This document shows, one piece after another, positions 25,415 to 33,930 of a stretch of 49,185 nt of DNA. Both the position numbers and the translations under genes were made by a program. This DNA comes from an uncultured Pelagibacteraceae bacterium. GTDB lineage: Bacteria; Pseudomonadota; Alphaproteobacteria; Pelagibacterales; Pelagibacteraceae. The stretch covers positions 1 to 49,185 of the forward strand of contig CABZXV010000004.1 of the NCBI GenBank assembly GCA_902529785.1, read 5' to 3'. The notes under the pieces are model-generated. The model was given only the letters and a program-made list of their open reading frames with translations, made no database searches and had not been told where the DNA came from. Every line of letters starts with the position of its first letter. The stretch's first letter is position 1.

Positions 25415-26902
25415 ATGAGCTCAGGTAATAAATATAAATCAATAGCCAATAAACTCAAATTTGAAGGAAGAGCATTCATTAATGGAAAATATGTAAACGC
25501 AATCGATGGAAAGAAGTTCGAAACTATCAATCCTGCAACGGGTAAAAAACTTTGCGCTGTTGCAAAATGTAACCATAAAGATGTTGATTTAGCAGTTAAA
25601 GTTTCAAGAAAAGCTTTCAATAGTGGAGTTTGGTCTAAGAGTTCACCTGAACATAGAAAAGAAGTTTTGTTAAAATTTGCTGAATTACTTAGAAAACATG
25701 GTGATGAAAATTCAGTTTTAGAATGTATAGATACTGGTAAACTTATCGCAGACTGCATTAATGAAGTTGCAAATGATGCACCAATGCATTTTCAATGGTA
25801 TGGAGAATTAATTGATAAAGTATTTGGGAAAGTTGGTCCAACTGAACCATCCATTACAAGTTTAATTGTTAAAGAGCCAATAGGAGTTGTTGCTGGTATT
25901 GTTCCTTGGAACTTTCCTTTAATGATGGCCGTATGGAAGATGGCGCCAGCTCTTGCAGCAGGTTGCTCAGTTATAATTAAGCCAGCAGAAGATACACCAC
26001 TTACAGCAATTAGAGTTGCTCAAATTGGAAAAGAAGCTGGAATACCAGATGGTGTTTTAAATGTACTTCCAGGTTATGGTGATGTTGGAGAGGCATTAGG
26101 CAGACACAAAGATGTTGATGCAGTTTCTTTTACAGGATCAACTGAAGTGGGTGGCTATTTCTTAAAATACTCAAGTGAAAGTAATTTAAAACCTGTCGCA
26201 TTAGAGATGGGAGGAAAAAGTCCATTTATAGTTTTAGAAGATGCTAAAATTACAGATGATCTAATTGATAATGCTATGAATTCTGCATTTTGGAACGGTG
26301 GACAAAACTGTTCAGCAAATATGAGACAGATAGTACATAAAAAAGTAAAAGACGAATTTTTAGACAAAGTTATAAAAAAAGTTAAAAAACTAAAAGTAGG
26401 AGATCCGTTAGATTTAAAATCGAATATGGGATCCATGATTTCAAAAGGGCATTTACAAACTGTTGATGGATACATCCAAAAAGGTATAGATGAAGGAGCA
26501 AAACTTTTATCTGGAGGAGTTTCAAGTAAAAAACAAAGAGGTTTTTATGCAAAGCCGACCTTATTTGATGGATTAAAAGAAAATATGACCATTGCTCAAG
26601 AGGAAATATTTGGACCAGTGCTTGGTGTTTTGACAGTTAAAAATGACGAGGAAGCTTTGAAAATTGCCAGTAATTCGAAATATGGATTGCATGCGAGTGT
26701 ATTTACGCAGGACATTAATAGAGCGTTTCATTTAGCTAAAAGTTTGCCCTGTGGAACTGTATCAGTAAATACTTTTTCAGAGGGAGATATTAAAACTCCA
26801 TTTGGAGGCTATAAGCAATCAGGTTCATTAAGTAGAGATCAAGGTACTGAGGCTCTAAATTCGTTTCTTCAAACAAAAACAATTTGGATAAGTCATAGTT
26901 AA
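25415..26902 (+). CDS. NAD(P)-dependent aldehyde dehydrogenase
   Basis: A 495-residue member of the ALDH superfamily oxidising an aldehyde to an acid. Nucleotide-binding PWNFPLMMAVWKMAPALAAGC, Glu of ALEMGGKSP and the nucleophile Cys in NGGQNCSANMR are intact. It resembles the PuuC/betaine-aldehyde group, so an amino- or hydroxy-aldehyde is possible. The substrate is unproven. First of a three-gene operon with an epoxide hydrolase-like protein and an Ldh2-type dehydrogenase; divergent from the TRAP genes. Confidence 0.9.
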   Translation: MSSGNKYKSIANKLKFEGRAFINGKYVNAIDGKKFETINPATGKKLCAVAKCNHKDVDLAVKVSRKAFNSGVWSKSSPEHRKEVLLKFAELLRKHGDENSVLECIDTGKLIADCINEVANDAPMHFQWYGELIDKVFGKVGPTEPSITSLIVKEPIGVVAGIVPWNFPLMMAVWKMAPALAAGCSVIIKPAEDTPLTAIRVAQIGKEAGIPDGVLNVLPGYGDVGEALGRHKDVDAVSFTGSTEVGGYFLKYSSESNLKPVALEMGGKSPFIVLEDAKITDDLIDNAMNSAFWNGGQNCSANMRQIVHKKVKDEFLDKVIKKVKKLKVGDPLDLKSNMGSMISKGHLQTVDGYIQKGIDEGAKLLSGGVSSKKQRGFYAKPTLFDGLKENMTIAQEEIFGPVLGVLTVKNDEEALKIASNSKYGLHASVFTQDINRAFHLAKSLPCGTVSVNTFSEGDIKTPFGGYKQSGSLSRDQGTEALNSFLQTKTIWISHS

Positions 26903-26905
26903 TTG

Positions 26906-28075
26906 ATGATCAAACAATACAAAATAAGTGTGCCTAAAAGCACACTTAATGAAATCTATAAAAAAGTAAGAAATTTTCCTTGGAGTGCTGCTCAAAATAT
27001 GAATGGTTGGGAGTATGGAACCAACTTAAATTATCTAAAGAGTATATCTAAATACTGGATTACAAAGTATGATTGGAAAAAATTTGAAAACAAGATTAAT
27101 TCACTTAAAAATTATAGAACAAAAGTTGAAGATATAAACTTACATTTTATTTTTGAAAAAAGTAAAAATCCTAATTCTAGACCATTGTTACTTTTACATG
27201 GATGGCCAGGAAGCATAACTGAATTTTTAGATATCATTCCAAGACTAGCTCACCCAGAAAAATACGGAGGAAAAATTGAAGATGGATTTGATGTAATTGT
27301 TCCGTCTTTACCAGGATTTGGATTTTCATCTCAAATCAAAAAAGCCTTAGGTCCAAGAAAAATTGGAAAAATATTAAATAAATTTATGGTTAAAAACTTA
27401 GGCTATAAAAATTATTTTGTACAAGGTGGTGATTGGGGAGCAACTATTGCCGGATGGATTGGTCTTGATAGCTCAAAGAATTGTAAAGGAATACATATTA
27501 ATTGCTTACCGCTTAGACATCCAAAAGGAACAAAAAATAGTAAAGAAAAAAAATGGGAGAAAAAATTTAACTTTGATCAAATTATGCAAGAGGGATATAG
27601 AACTCAACAAGCTACAAAGCCTCAAACCTTGTCTTATGCAATGATAGATAGTCCTGTAGGTACAGCAGCATGGATTTTGGAAAAATTTCATGGTTGGTCT
27701 GATCTTAAAATGGGTAAAATAGAAAAGACATTCTCAAAAGACGAACTTTTATCAAATATAATGATTTATATAATAACAAAGAGTTTTAACACTGCTAGCT
27801 GGATATATTTTGGTAGAAGAAAAGAAGGTGGAAGATCTTTTCCAAAAAATTTTAAAAAAATAAATGTACCAACAGCAATAGCAATTTTTCCAAAAGAAAT
27901 GCTTGAGTGGCCTCCTAAATCATACGTGAATAGAATTTTTAATATAAAAAGATGGAAGAAGTTTCCCAATGGTGGTCATTTTGCAGCTTTGGAGGAACCA
28001 GATTATTTAGTGAGTGATATACTTTCATTTTTTAATAAAGATTTAAAAAACGTAAAATGGAAAAAAATAAATTAA
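26906..28075 (+). CDS. Epoxide hydrolase-like alpha/beta hydrolase with N-terminal EHN domain
   Basis: A 389-residue protein. The N-terminal 110 residues (W-S-A-A-Q, WEYGTNLNYL, YDWKKFENKIN) match the EHN lid domain of microsomal-type epoxide hydrolases. The alpha/beta core has HGWPGS (oxyanion), the nucleophile Asp in QGGDWGATIAGWIG and the catalytic His in PNGGHFAALEEP. It opens an epoxide, or hydrolyses another small electrophile. I choose ATG 26906 over a TTG just before it. It sits 3 bp after the aldehyde dehydrogenase stop and overlaps the next gene by 19 bp. Confidence 0.83.
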   Translation: MIKQYKISVPKSTLNEIYKKVRNFPWSAAQNMNGWEYGTNLNYLKSISKYWITKYDWKKFENKINSLKNYRTKVEDINLHFIFEKSKNPNSRPLLLLHGWPGSITEFLDIIPRLAHPEKYGGKIEDGFDVIVPSLPGFGFSSQIKKALGPRKIGKILNKFMVKNLGYKNYFVQGGDWGATIAGWIGLDSSKNCKGIHINCLPLRHPKGTKNSKEKKWEKKFNFDQIMQEGYRTQQATKPQTLSYAMIDSPVGTAAWILEKFHGWSDLKMGKIEKTFSKDELLSNIMIYIITKSFNTASWIYFGRRKEGGRSFPKNFKKINVPTAIAIFPKEMLEWPPKSYVNRIFNIKRWKKFPNGGHFAALEEPDYLVSDILSFFNKDLKNVKWKKIN

Positions 28076-29061
28076 AAAAAATCATTGTTGAAATATTCAG
28101 GAAATATAAACTCTCGAGAAGTCATTCAAAAATATGTGCAGACGCAATAATTAATGCTGAATTAGTCGGGGCTCCTACACATGGTTTATCAAGACTAAAA
28201 ATGTACTGTGACCGTATAAATCATAATTTAATTAACCCTAAACCTAAAATAAAAATTAAAAATATTTCTCAATCCGTAGCTCACATAAATGGTGATGATA
28301 GCATTGGTTTTGTTGCAGCTGATATGGCAATAAAAAAAGCGATAAAAAATGCCAAGAAAACTGGAATAGGATTAGTGGCTGTTAAAAATAGCGGTCATTA
28401 CGGAATGTCTGGATATTACGCAGAACAAGCAGTAAAGAAAAATATGATGGCTTTAGTTTTTACTAATGCACCACCTGCAATAGCTCCGCATGGAGCTATA
28501 AAATCTTTATTTGGTACAAATCCTATTTGCTTTGGATCGCCAACAGGATCAAAAGCACCATTCATATTAGATACATCTGTTTCAATGATCAATAGAGGAA
28601 AAATAAGAGTTGCATCAAGAACAAATTCAAAAATACCTGAAGGTGTTGCTTTAGATAGATTTGGTAACCCTACCACTAATGCCATGAAAGCTCTTGAGGG
28701 CGTTCAACTTCCTATTGCAGGATTTAGAGGTTCTGGCCTTGCATGGATGGTTGATATTTTAAGTGGAGTTTATACTGGGGGTAATCACGGTGGAAAAGTA
28801 AAAGATCCATTCGATGATTTTTCTGGGCCACAAAATATTGGTCATTTATTTATAGTAATGAAAGCAAATTTATTTCAATCAAATTTTAAAAAAAGAATTA
28901 AAGAAAATATTAAAAGAATAAAGAAGCTTCCTAAACTAAAAGGACTAAAAGAAATATTATACCCTGGAGAAAATAAATTAAGAAGATTTAAAAAAAATTT
29001 TAAATCTGAAATTCAAATTCCAGCAAATATAAAAGAAGATATTCGAACTCTTTTAAAATAG
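28057..29061 (+). CDS. Ldh2/ComC-type 2-hydroxyacid dehydrogenase
   Basis: A 334-residue NAD(P)-dependent dehydrogenase of the malate/L-lactate/sulfolactate (Ldh2) family, a fold distinct from Rossmann enzymes. Visible motifs: ELVGAPTHGLSRL, VKNSGHYGMSGYYAE with the catalytic His, LFGTNPICFGSPTG and RGSGLAWMVDILSGVYTGG. The family includes (R)-sulfolactate dehydrogenase ComC, ureidoglycolate and malate enzymes. With HpsN and tau genes nearby, sulfolactate is a fair guess but not proven. Third gene of the aldehyde dehydrogenase operon. Confidence 0.85.
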   Translation: MEKNKLKKIIVEIFRKYKLSRSHSKICADAIINAELVGAPTHGLSRLKMYCDRINHNLINPKPKIKIKNISQSVAHINGDDSIGFVAADMAIKKAIKNAKKTGIGLVAVKNSGHYGMSGYYAEQAVKKNMMALVFTNAPPAIAPHGAIKSLFGTNPICFGSPTGSKAPFILDTSVSMINRGKIRVASRTNSKIPEGVALDRFGNPTTNAMKALEGVQLPIAGFRGSGLAWMVDILSGVYTGGNHGGKVKDPFDDFSGPQNIGHLFIVMKANLFQSNFKKRIKENIKRIKKLPKLKGLKEILYPGENKLRRFKKNFKSEIQIPANIKEDIRTLLK

Positions 29062-29070
29062 TAAAAATTT

Positions 29071-29406
29071 TTAGCCAGCTCGCCCTAAATAATTTACCAT
29101 TATAACTCCTGTCACGATCAGACAAATTCCAATAAAACCATAAATATTAGGAACTTGATTGTATTTTAACATGCCAAAGATTACTACTCCTGCTACTGTT
29201 AAACCACTATAAGTAGAGTAACTAAAAGCAACAGGTATTACAGACATTGCTTTTGCTAAAGAAAACATAGTTACAGTCATTAACAGTAAGCAAGCAATTG
29301 TAGGGGTTAGTTTTGTAAATCCTTCAGAAATTTTTGCAAAACTATTTGCTGCTATTCCTGTGGTTATTCCTAAAGCTAATATTAGATATCCAGTAAATGG
29401 TTTCAT
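29071..29406 (-). CDS. SMR-family small membrane protein lacking the essential Glu
   Basis: A 111-residue four-helix protein. KISEGFTKLTPT and the end YGFIGICLIVTGVIMVNYL align without gaps to EmrE. At the place of EmrE Glu14, which couples protons to drug export, there is Gly17, and EmrE Trp63 is Tyr66. It is therefore unlikely to be a classical multidrug/proton antiporter; it may carry another substrate or form a heteromer. It is convergent with the dehydrogenase operon (9 bp). Confidence 0.8.
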   Translation of the reverse strand: MKPFTGYLILALGITTGIAANSFAKISEGFTKLTPTIACLLLMTVTMFSLAKAMSVIPVAFSYSTYSGLTVAGVVIFGMLKYNQVPNIYGFIGICLIVTGVIMVNYLGRAG

Positions 29407-29496
29407 TACTTTATTATTTACTAATTATTATTTATTACAACAGTTGATATGCGTTTAAGTACTTGAATTTAATTTAAGTTATGAACCTAAAAAGAC

Positions 29497-29709
29497 TTAA
29501 TTAGACACAAAGTATCCAATAGTGCCTAGGACTATGAATAACGTTAAAATGAAAATTCTATTCTTTAAAGTTTCTTTTTTTTCTTTTTGAAAAATTCTGA
29601 GTTTGAGAGCACTGATATTTACTTTTTGAGGGGTATCAATATTTACGTCACCTGTTAATTGAGAAGAAATTTCAATATCAGATGCTCTACTATCTTTATT
29701 ATAACTCAT
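29497..29709 (-). CDS. Tail-anchored small membrane protein, unknown
   Basis: A 70-residue protein with a hydrophilic N-terminal half (MSYNKDSRASDIEISS, Asp/Ser-rich), a basic linker QKEKKETLKNR and one C-terminal helix near 52-68. I do not recognise a family. It is divergent from the regulator gene and shares its 120-bp control region. The 90 bp between it and the SMR gene hold nothing I can name. Confidence 0.6.
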   Translation of the reverse strand: MSYNKDSRASDIEISSQLTGDVNIDTPQKVNISALKLRIFQKEKKETLKNRIFILTLFIVLGTIGYFVSN

Positions 29710-29719
29710 ATCGTTTTAT

Positions 29720-29735
29720 TTAAACACATGTTTAA
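29720..29735. promoter_or_regulatory. Inverted repeat in the divergent 29710-29829 gap
   Basis: TTAAACA-CA-TGTTTAA is a perfect 7-bp inverted repeat just upstream of the 70-residue gene and the regulator. It is a possible operator for one of them. Confidence 0.4.
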
Positions 29736-29754
29736 TTTGTAAAAATTAATTCTG

Positions 29755-29800
29755 TGTCCAAAATGGGTTGTGTACAATTAATTTTATGTCCATTTTGGGT
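29755..29800 (+). promoter_or_regulatory. Tandem operator-like repeats TGTCCAWWWTGGGTT upstream of regulator
   Basis: TGTCCAAAATGGGTT (29755-29769) and TGTCCATTTTGGGTT (29787-29801) are direct repeats whose starts lie 32 nt apart, about three helical turns. Both contain CCA-N3-TGG, itself palindromic. They end about 29 bp before the regulator ATG at 29830, a good place for autoregulation. Confidence 0.6.
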
Positions 29801-29829
29801 TTGAAATAATAGAATGGATATCTGTAAAA

Positions 29830-30762
29830 ATGACTAAAATCCTAAATAATCTAATAAAAAAAAATATTCAAAAATTAATCACAGGAAATTTTGAAAAACT
29901 TGCCCCAACATACTACAAATTAATATCTGAATGGATGAATTCTTCATATGAAGTTTTTAACGATATAGATAAGTACAGGATAATTCTTTATCTAATAAAC
30001 AAAGATTTTGAGCACTACATACAAATTAAAAAAATAGAGAGCTATGATAATTTTTTTATGTTTGATAAATCTTTGGAATTAGATCGAATTAATATAATTG
30101 AAATATCAAAAAGTTTAAATATTCCAAAGGAAAGTACTAGAAGAAAAATTCTCGACCTTGAAAAACTAAACGTTCTTCAAAAAATTGGAAAAAAAATTTA
30201 TATAGATAGGTCGGCTTATAGATTGGTACAACCTAAAAATACTCTTAAAAATTTGAGCGCATTATTAGCAAAAATTTCTGAAATATTGAAAATAGAAAAT
30301 TTAATAGACAAATCTTTAAATGTCGACGAAGTATCAGAGCATTTAAAGGATAACTTTTCATATTGTTGGTACTATTTTTATATATTTATTTTTACTTTAA
30401 CCTTAAGATGGAAAAAGCAATTAGGAGATCTTGAAATTTATTCAGTAGGCATGGTTATAACATGTCACTCAATAGTAAATAAATCTTATGAGGGTGTTGG
30501 TTTAAATTTTTCAGAATGGGAGAAAGATATGGTCAATGTTGAAGAAGGTGGGGTAAATACTATGTCAATTTCTGAGATAACTCATATTCCAAGACCTACA
30601 GTTGTAAGAAAATTGAATTATTTGTTAAAAAATAAATATATTAGCGTTAATAAAAAAAAACAATTCACTATAAATATGAAGGATCAAGCATTAAGTGATA
30701 CTATTAAAATTCAAGAACAAAATATCTCTTCTTTGTCGGATTTAGTTTGTAAAATATTTTGA
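29830..30762 (+). CDS. Transcription regulator with two winged-helix domains
   Basis: A 310-residue protein. Two segments have matching winged-helix patterns: residues about 94-135 (IIEISKSLNIPKESTRRKIL, LEKLNVLQKIGKKIYI) and about 246-283 (ISEITHIPRPTVVRKLNYLL, NKYISVNKKKQFTI). Each is helix-turn-helix then a beta wing, MarR/IclR-like. Between them lies a hydrophobic, aromatic helical stretch (CWYYFYIFIFTLTLRW). I know no named family with this layout. It is preceded by tandem operator-like repeats and is likely a repressor or activator of nearby sulfonate genes; that is inferred. Confidence 0.65.
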   Translation: MTKILNNLIKKNIQKLITGNFEKLAPTYYKLISEWMNSSYEVFNDIDKYRIILYLINKDFEHYIQIKKIESYDNFFMFDKSLELDRINIIEISKSLNIPKESTRRKILDLEKLNVLQKIGKKIYIDRSAYRLVQPKNTLKNLSALLAKISEILKIENLIDKSLNVDEVSEHLKDNFSYCWYYFYIFIFTLTLRWKKQLGDLEIYSVGMVITCHSIVNKSYEGVGLNFSEWEKDMVNVEEGGVNTMSISEITHIPRPTVVRKLNYLLKNKYISVNKKKQFTINMKDQALSDTIKIQEQNISSLSDLVCKIF

Positions 30763-30773
30763 AAAAGTAAAAA

Positions 30774-31622
30774 TTAATTAGCTCTTCGAAGTATAAAAAT
30801 TAAAGCGAAGCCAGTTAAGTACATTATAAGAGCATATGCTGCTGTTGGTATCATATAAGCAATATCATTAAACATTTGTGTTGCTACAAACACTGCCAAA
30901 GTTCCATTTTGTAAACCACATTCTATCGCAATACATTTTCTTTGCTTCATTCCGGTTGCAAAGAATTTGGCTATATAATAAGCAAGTATCATCATCAAAA
31001 CATTCAATACTAATACTGCAAAGCCTGCTTGTTTTAAGTAATTAAAGATATTTTCTCTTTCTTCAATCCAAATTGCAGCAAATACAATAACGAACAAAGC
31101 TGTTGTTATTTTATTAACAATCGAAAGATTTGAGGTAATTAAATTATCTGCAAATTTTCTAATAATCATGCCTAAAATTACTGGCACAGTAACGACCAAT
31201 GCCATCTTAAGTGTAATTGCTGTCATAGTAATATCTGCTGAAATATTAGTAACACCAAGTAAATCAGCTGATTTTAATACAATAAATGGAACTGAAATTA
31301 TGCTAATTAAACTAATTATTGCAGTTAATGAAATGGACAAAGCCACATCTCCATTTGCAAATTTGGTCATAACATTTGTAGTAACGCCCCCTGGTGCAGC
31401 AGCAATAATCATAATGCCTAATGCGATCTCAACAGGCAAATTTAATATTAATATTAAAATATAAGCAACTATTGGCAAAAGTAACAGTTGGCAGAAAAAT
31501 CCAATTACAAAGTCTTTGGGATTATTTATTACTCTTAAAAAGTCTCGTCCAGTTAGACCTAACCCTAGACCTAACATTATAAGTGCTAAAGCGATTGGAG
31601 CAATTTTAGTAACTATTTCCAC
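30774..31622 (-). CDS. BASS-family (bile acid:sodium symporter-like) carrier
   Basis: A 282-residue protein with about nine helices. IAAAPGGVTTNVMTKFANGDVALSISLTA is the BASS core with the Gly-Gly and Thr/Asn sodium-site residues, and IECGLQNGTLAVFVA is the second crossover with ECGLQNG. Bacterial relatives carry organic anions such as pantoate, pyruvate or sulfonated compounds with Na+. The substrate here is unknown. It ends 11 bp from the convergent regulator gene and is divergent from pta. Confidence 0.87.
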   Translation of the reverse strand: MEIVTKIAPIALALIMLGLGLGLTGRDFLRVINNPKDFVIGFFCQLLLLPIVAYILILILNLPVEIALGIMIIAAAPGGVTTNVMTKFANGDVALSISLTAIISLISIISVPFIVLKSADLLGVTNISADITMTAITLKMALVVTVPVILGMIIRKFADNLITSNLSIVNKITTALFVIVFAAIWIEERENIFNYLKQAGFAVLVLNVLMMILAYYIAKFFATGMKQRKCIAIECGLQNGTLAVFVATQMFNDIAYMIPTAAYALIMYLTGFALIFILRRAN

Positions 31623-31684
31623 TTTTTATCCTTATACTATATTTGTATATTAGTTTTTTAATCATTTTAGTATATATAAATTTA

Positions 31685-32596
31685 ATGCTTTCAGATAAAT
31701 CAACAGTTTGTCCACTTAATTTATTAGATATTGCTCATCAAAAGAGAGGAATTAAAGCTGCAATTGTGAATGCTGGTAAGGAACTACCAATGCTCTCTGT
31801 TATGGATGCCGTTAAAGAAAAATTAATAGTTCCTGTTTTGATCGGTGATGAAGGGGAAATTAAAAAGATAGCTGAAGAATTAAAATTTGATATTTCTGAT
31901 TATGAAATTGTTCATGAACCAATTGAAAATAATACTGCTAAAGTTGCTGCCAAACTAGCAGGCGATGGTGATGTGAAGATTATAGTCAAAGGTCATATAC
32001 ATACCGATGTGTTAATGAAAGAAGTTTTGTTAAGAAAATATAACTTAATAGGAAAAACAAGATTAAGTCATATTTGGCATATGACATTGGATAAAGAAGA
32101 CGATCCTCTAATAATTACTGATGGTGCATTAAATGTTAATCCTAATGTCAAAACAAAAATGCATATTTTAAAAAATGTTATAGATTTTTGTCACAGAATA
32201 AAAATTGCAAGACCTAAAGTTTCTATTTTGTCAGCCACAGAGGAAGTTTTAGATAGTATGCAAAGTTCTGTTGATGCTAAGGAAATTTGTAGATTGGCTA
32301 GCAAAGAAAATTTTAACGCAGATATATTTGGTCCCCTAGCGTTTGATAATAGTGTTTCTAAAAAATCGGCAACTATAAAAGGAATTAAAAATGAAGTTGC
32401 AGGAGATGCAGATGTTTTATTAGTTCCAAATGTAGAGGCTGGAAACGCTTTAGTAAAGATGATGATATATTTTATGGGAGCTTGTGCAGCTGGTGTAGTT
32501 GTTGGTGGTAAAGTCCCTGTTGTAATAACAAGTAGATCAGATGATGCGACAGCAAGACTAGCCTCAATTGCTGCAGCTGTGGTAGCTTTAGATTAA
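31685..32596 (+). CDS. pta: Phosphate acetyltransferase (Pta/Ptb family)
   Basis: A 303-residue acyltransferase moving acetyl (or butyryl) between phosphate and CoA. Family motifs include VPVLIGDEGEIKKIAEEL, KGHIHTDVLMKEVL, ITDGALNVNP and the C-terminal LVPNVEAGNALVKMMIYFMG followed by RSDDATARLASIAAA. I use ATG 31685; an upstream in-frame start would add a non-conserved hydrophobic leader. No ackA is adjacent. With the sulfonate genes around, its likely job is acetyl phosphate from sulfoacetaldehyde acetyltransferase (Xsc), although xsc is not in this window. Confidence 0.85.
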   Translation: MLSDKSTVCPLNLLDIAHQKRGIKAAIVNAGKELPMLSVMDAVKEKLIVPVLIGDEGEIKKIAEELKFDISDYEIVHEPIENNTAKVAAKLAGDGDVKIIVKGHIHTDVLMKEVLLRKYNLIGKTRLSHIWHMTLDKEDDPLIITDGALNVNPNVKTKMHILKNVIDFCHRIKIARPKVSILSATEEVLDSMQSSVDAKEICRLASKENFNADIFGPLAFDNSVSKKSATIKGIKNEVAGDADVLLVPNVEAGNALVKMMIYFMGACAAGVVVGGKVPVVITSRSDDATARLASIAAAVVALD

Positions 32597-32638
32597 ATGA
32601 ATATTGAAAAAAAAAAATAATTAAATTAGGATTTAAAT

Positions 32639-33925
32639 ATGGCAATAACTTACTTAAAAAAATCACCAAAAACTTCATCAACAGATGATACAAAGACCAG
32701 AGAGATTGTTGAAAATATTCTTAAAGATATTGAAAAAACTAAAGAGGAAGGATGTATCGAACTATCAAAAAAATTTGATAAATATGAAGGTGAAGTAATT
32801 GTTACGAGGGAAAAAATTGAAGAAATCAAAAAAAATTTAGATCCTAAGACTAAAGATGATATTCAATTTTCTCATGAAAGAGTAAGAAAATTTGCTGAAG
32901 CACAATTAAAAAACTATGGTCAGGATTTTGAAGTAGAGTTATCAGATGGCTTATATGCTGGGCAAAAATTAATTCCAGTTAATACTGCAGGTTGTTATGT
33001 TCCTGCAGGTAGATATGCTCACATAGCATCAGCTGTGATGAGTGTAACAACAGCAAAGGTAGCTGGAGTAAAAAATATTATAGTTTGTAGTTCTCCAAAA
33101 CCAGGTGTGGGTGTTCATCCTGCGATTGTTTATACTGCGGATCTATGTGGTGCAGATGTAATAATGAACTTAGGTGGTGTTCAAGCTATTGCTGCAATGA
33201 CATATGGTCTTTTTGGAAACGCGCCTGCAGATATGCTTGTAGGCCCAGGTAACCAATTTGTTGCTGAATCAAAAAGAATTCTATTTGGAAAAGTTGGAAT
33301 TGATTTATTCGCAGGCCCTACTGAAATTGCAGTTATAGCTGACGATACAGCTGATCCAGAATTAGTTGCTTTTGATTTAGTTGGACAAGCAGAGCATGGA
33401 TATAATTCTCCAGCTTGGTTATTTACGACTAGTAAAAAACTTGCTGACTATGTTATGCAAAGAGTGCCAGAGCTTATTGCAGATCTACCAGATTTACCAA
33501 GAGAAAATTCAGGCGCTGCTTGGAGAGATTATGGTGAAGTTATCCTTTGCGATACAGATGAGGAAATGGCAAAAATTAGTGATGAATATGCACCTGAACA
33601 TTTAGAAATTCAAACTAAAAACCTTCAATGGTTCCATGATCGATTAAAAAATTATGGATCATTATTTATTGGAGAAGAGACCACAGTTGCTTATGGTGAC
33701 AAATGTTCTGGTACAAACCACATTTTACCTACTAAAGGTGCAGGAAAATATACCGGTGGTTTATTTGTTGGAAAATTTATTAAAACATTAAGTTTTCAAA
33801 GAATGACTAAAGAGTCTACTAAAGAGGTGGGTGCAGCATGTGCAAGAATTTCAAGGTATGAAGGTATGGAGGCTCATGCAAGAACTGGAGATGTGAGACT
33901 AAGAAAGTACGGATTTCAAAATTAG
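32639..33925 (+). CDS. hpsN: HisD-family dehydrogenase, probable sulfopropanediol 3-dehydrogenase (HpsN)
   Basis: A 428-residue histidinol-dehydrogenase fold enzyme. Zinc ligands Gln/His in VGQAEHGYNSPAWL, Asp in GDKCSGTNHILPT, His in EGMEAHARTGDVR, and the catalytic Glu-His of YAPEHLEI are kept. The stretches KFAEAQLKNYGQDFEVEL, AGCYVPAGRYAHIASA and the ending SRYEGMEAHARTGD follow the HpsN subfamily, which oxidises dihydroxypropanesulfonate to sulfolactate with NAD+, rather than biosynthetic HisD. It has no his genes around it. It follows pta by 42 bp and likely shares its operon. Confidence 0.78.
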   Translation: MAITYLKKSPKTSSTDDTKTREIVENILKDIEKTKEEGCIELSKKFDKYEGEVIVTREKIEEIKKNLDPKTKDDIQFSHERVRKFAEAQLKNYGQDFEVELSDGLYAGQKLIPVNTAGCYVPAGRYAHIASAVMSVTTAKVAGVKNIIVCSSPKPGVGVHPAIVYTADLCGADVIMNLGGVQAIAAMTYGLFGNAPADMLVGPGNQFVAESKRILFGKVGIDLFAGPTEIAVIADDTADPELVAFDLVGQAEHGYNSPAWLFTTSKKLADYVMQRVPELIADLPDLPRENSGAAWRDYGEVILCDTDEEMAKISDEYAPEHLEIQTKNLQWFHDRLKNYGSLFIGEETTVAYGDKCSGTNHILPTKGAGKYTGGLFVGKFIKTLSFQRMTKESTKEVGAACARISRYEGMEAHARTGDVRLRKYGFQN

Positions 33926-33930
33926 TTTTA

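Noticed and set aside
27415..27970. Short open frames on both strands inside the epoxide hydrolase-like gene
   Set aside because: The gene frame carries all catalytic motifs; the others are low-complexity shadows.
32639..33925. HisD for histidine synthesis
   Set aside because: Motifs such as AEHGYNSPAWL and AGRYAHIASA follow the HpsN subfamily and no his genes are adjacent; kept as probable HpsN.
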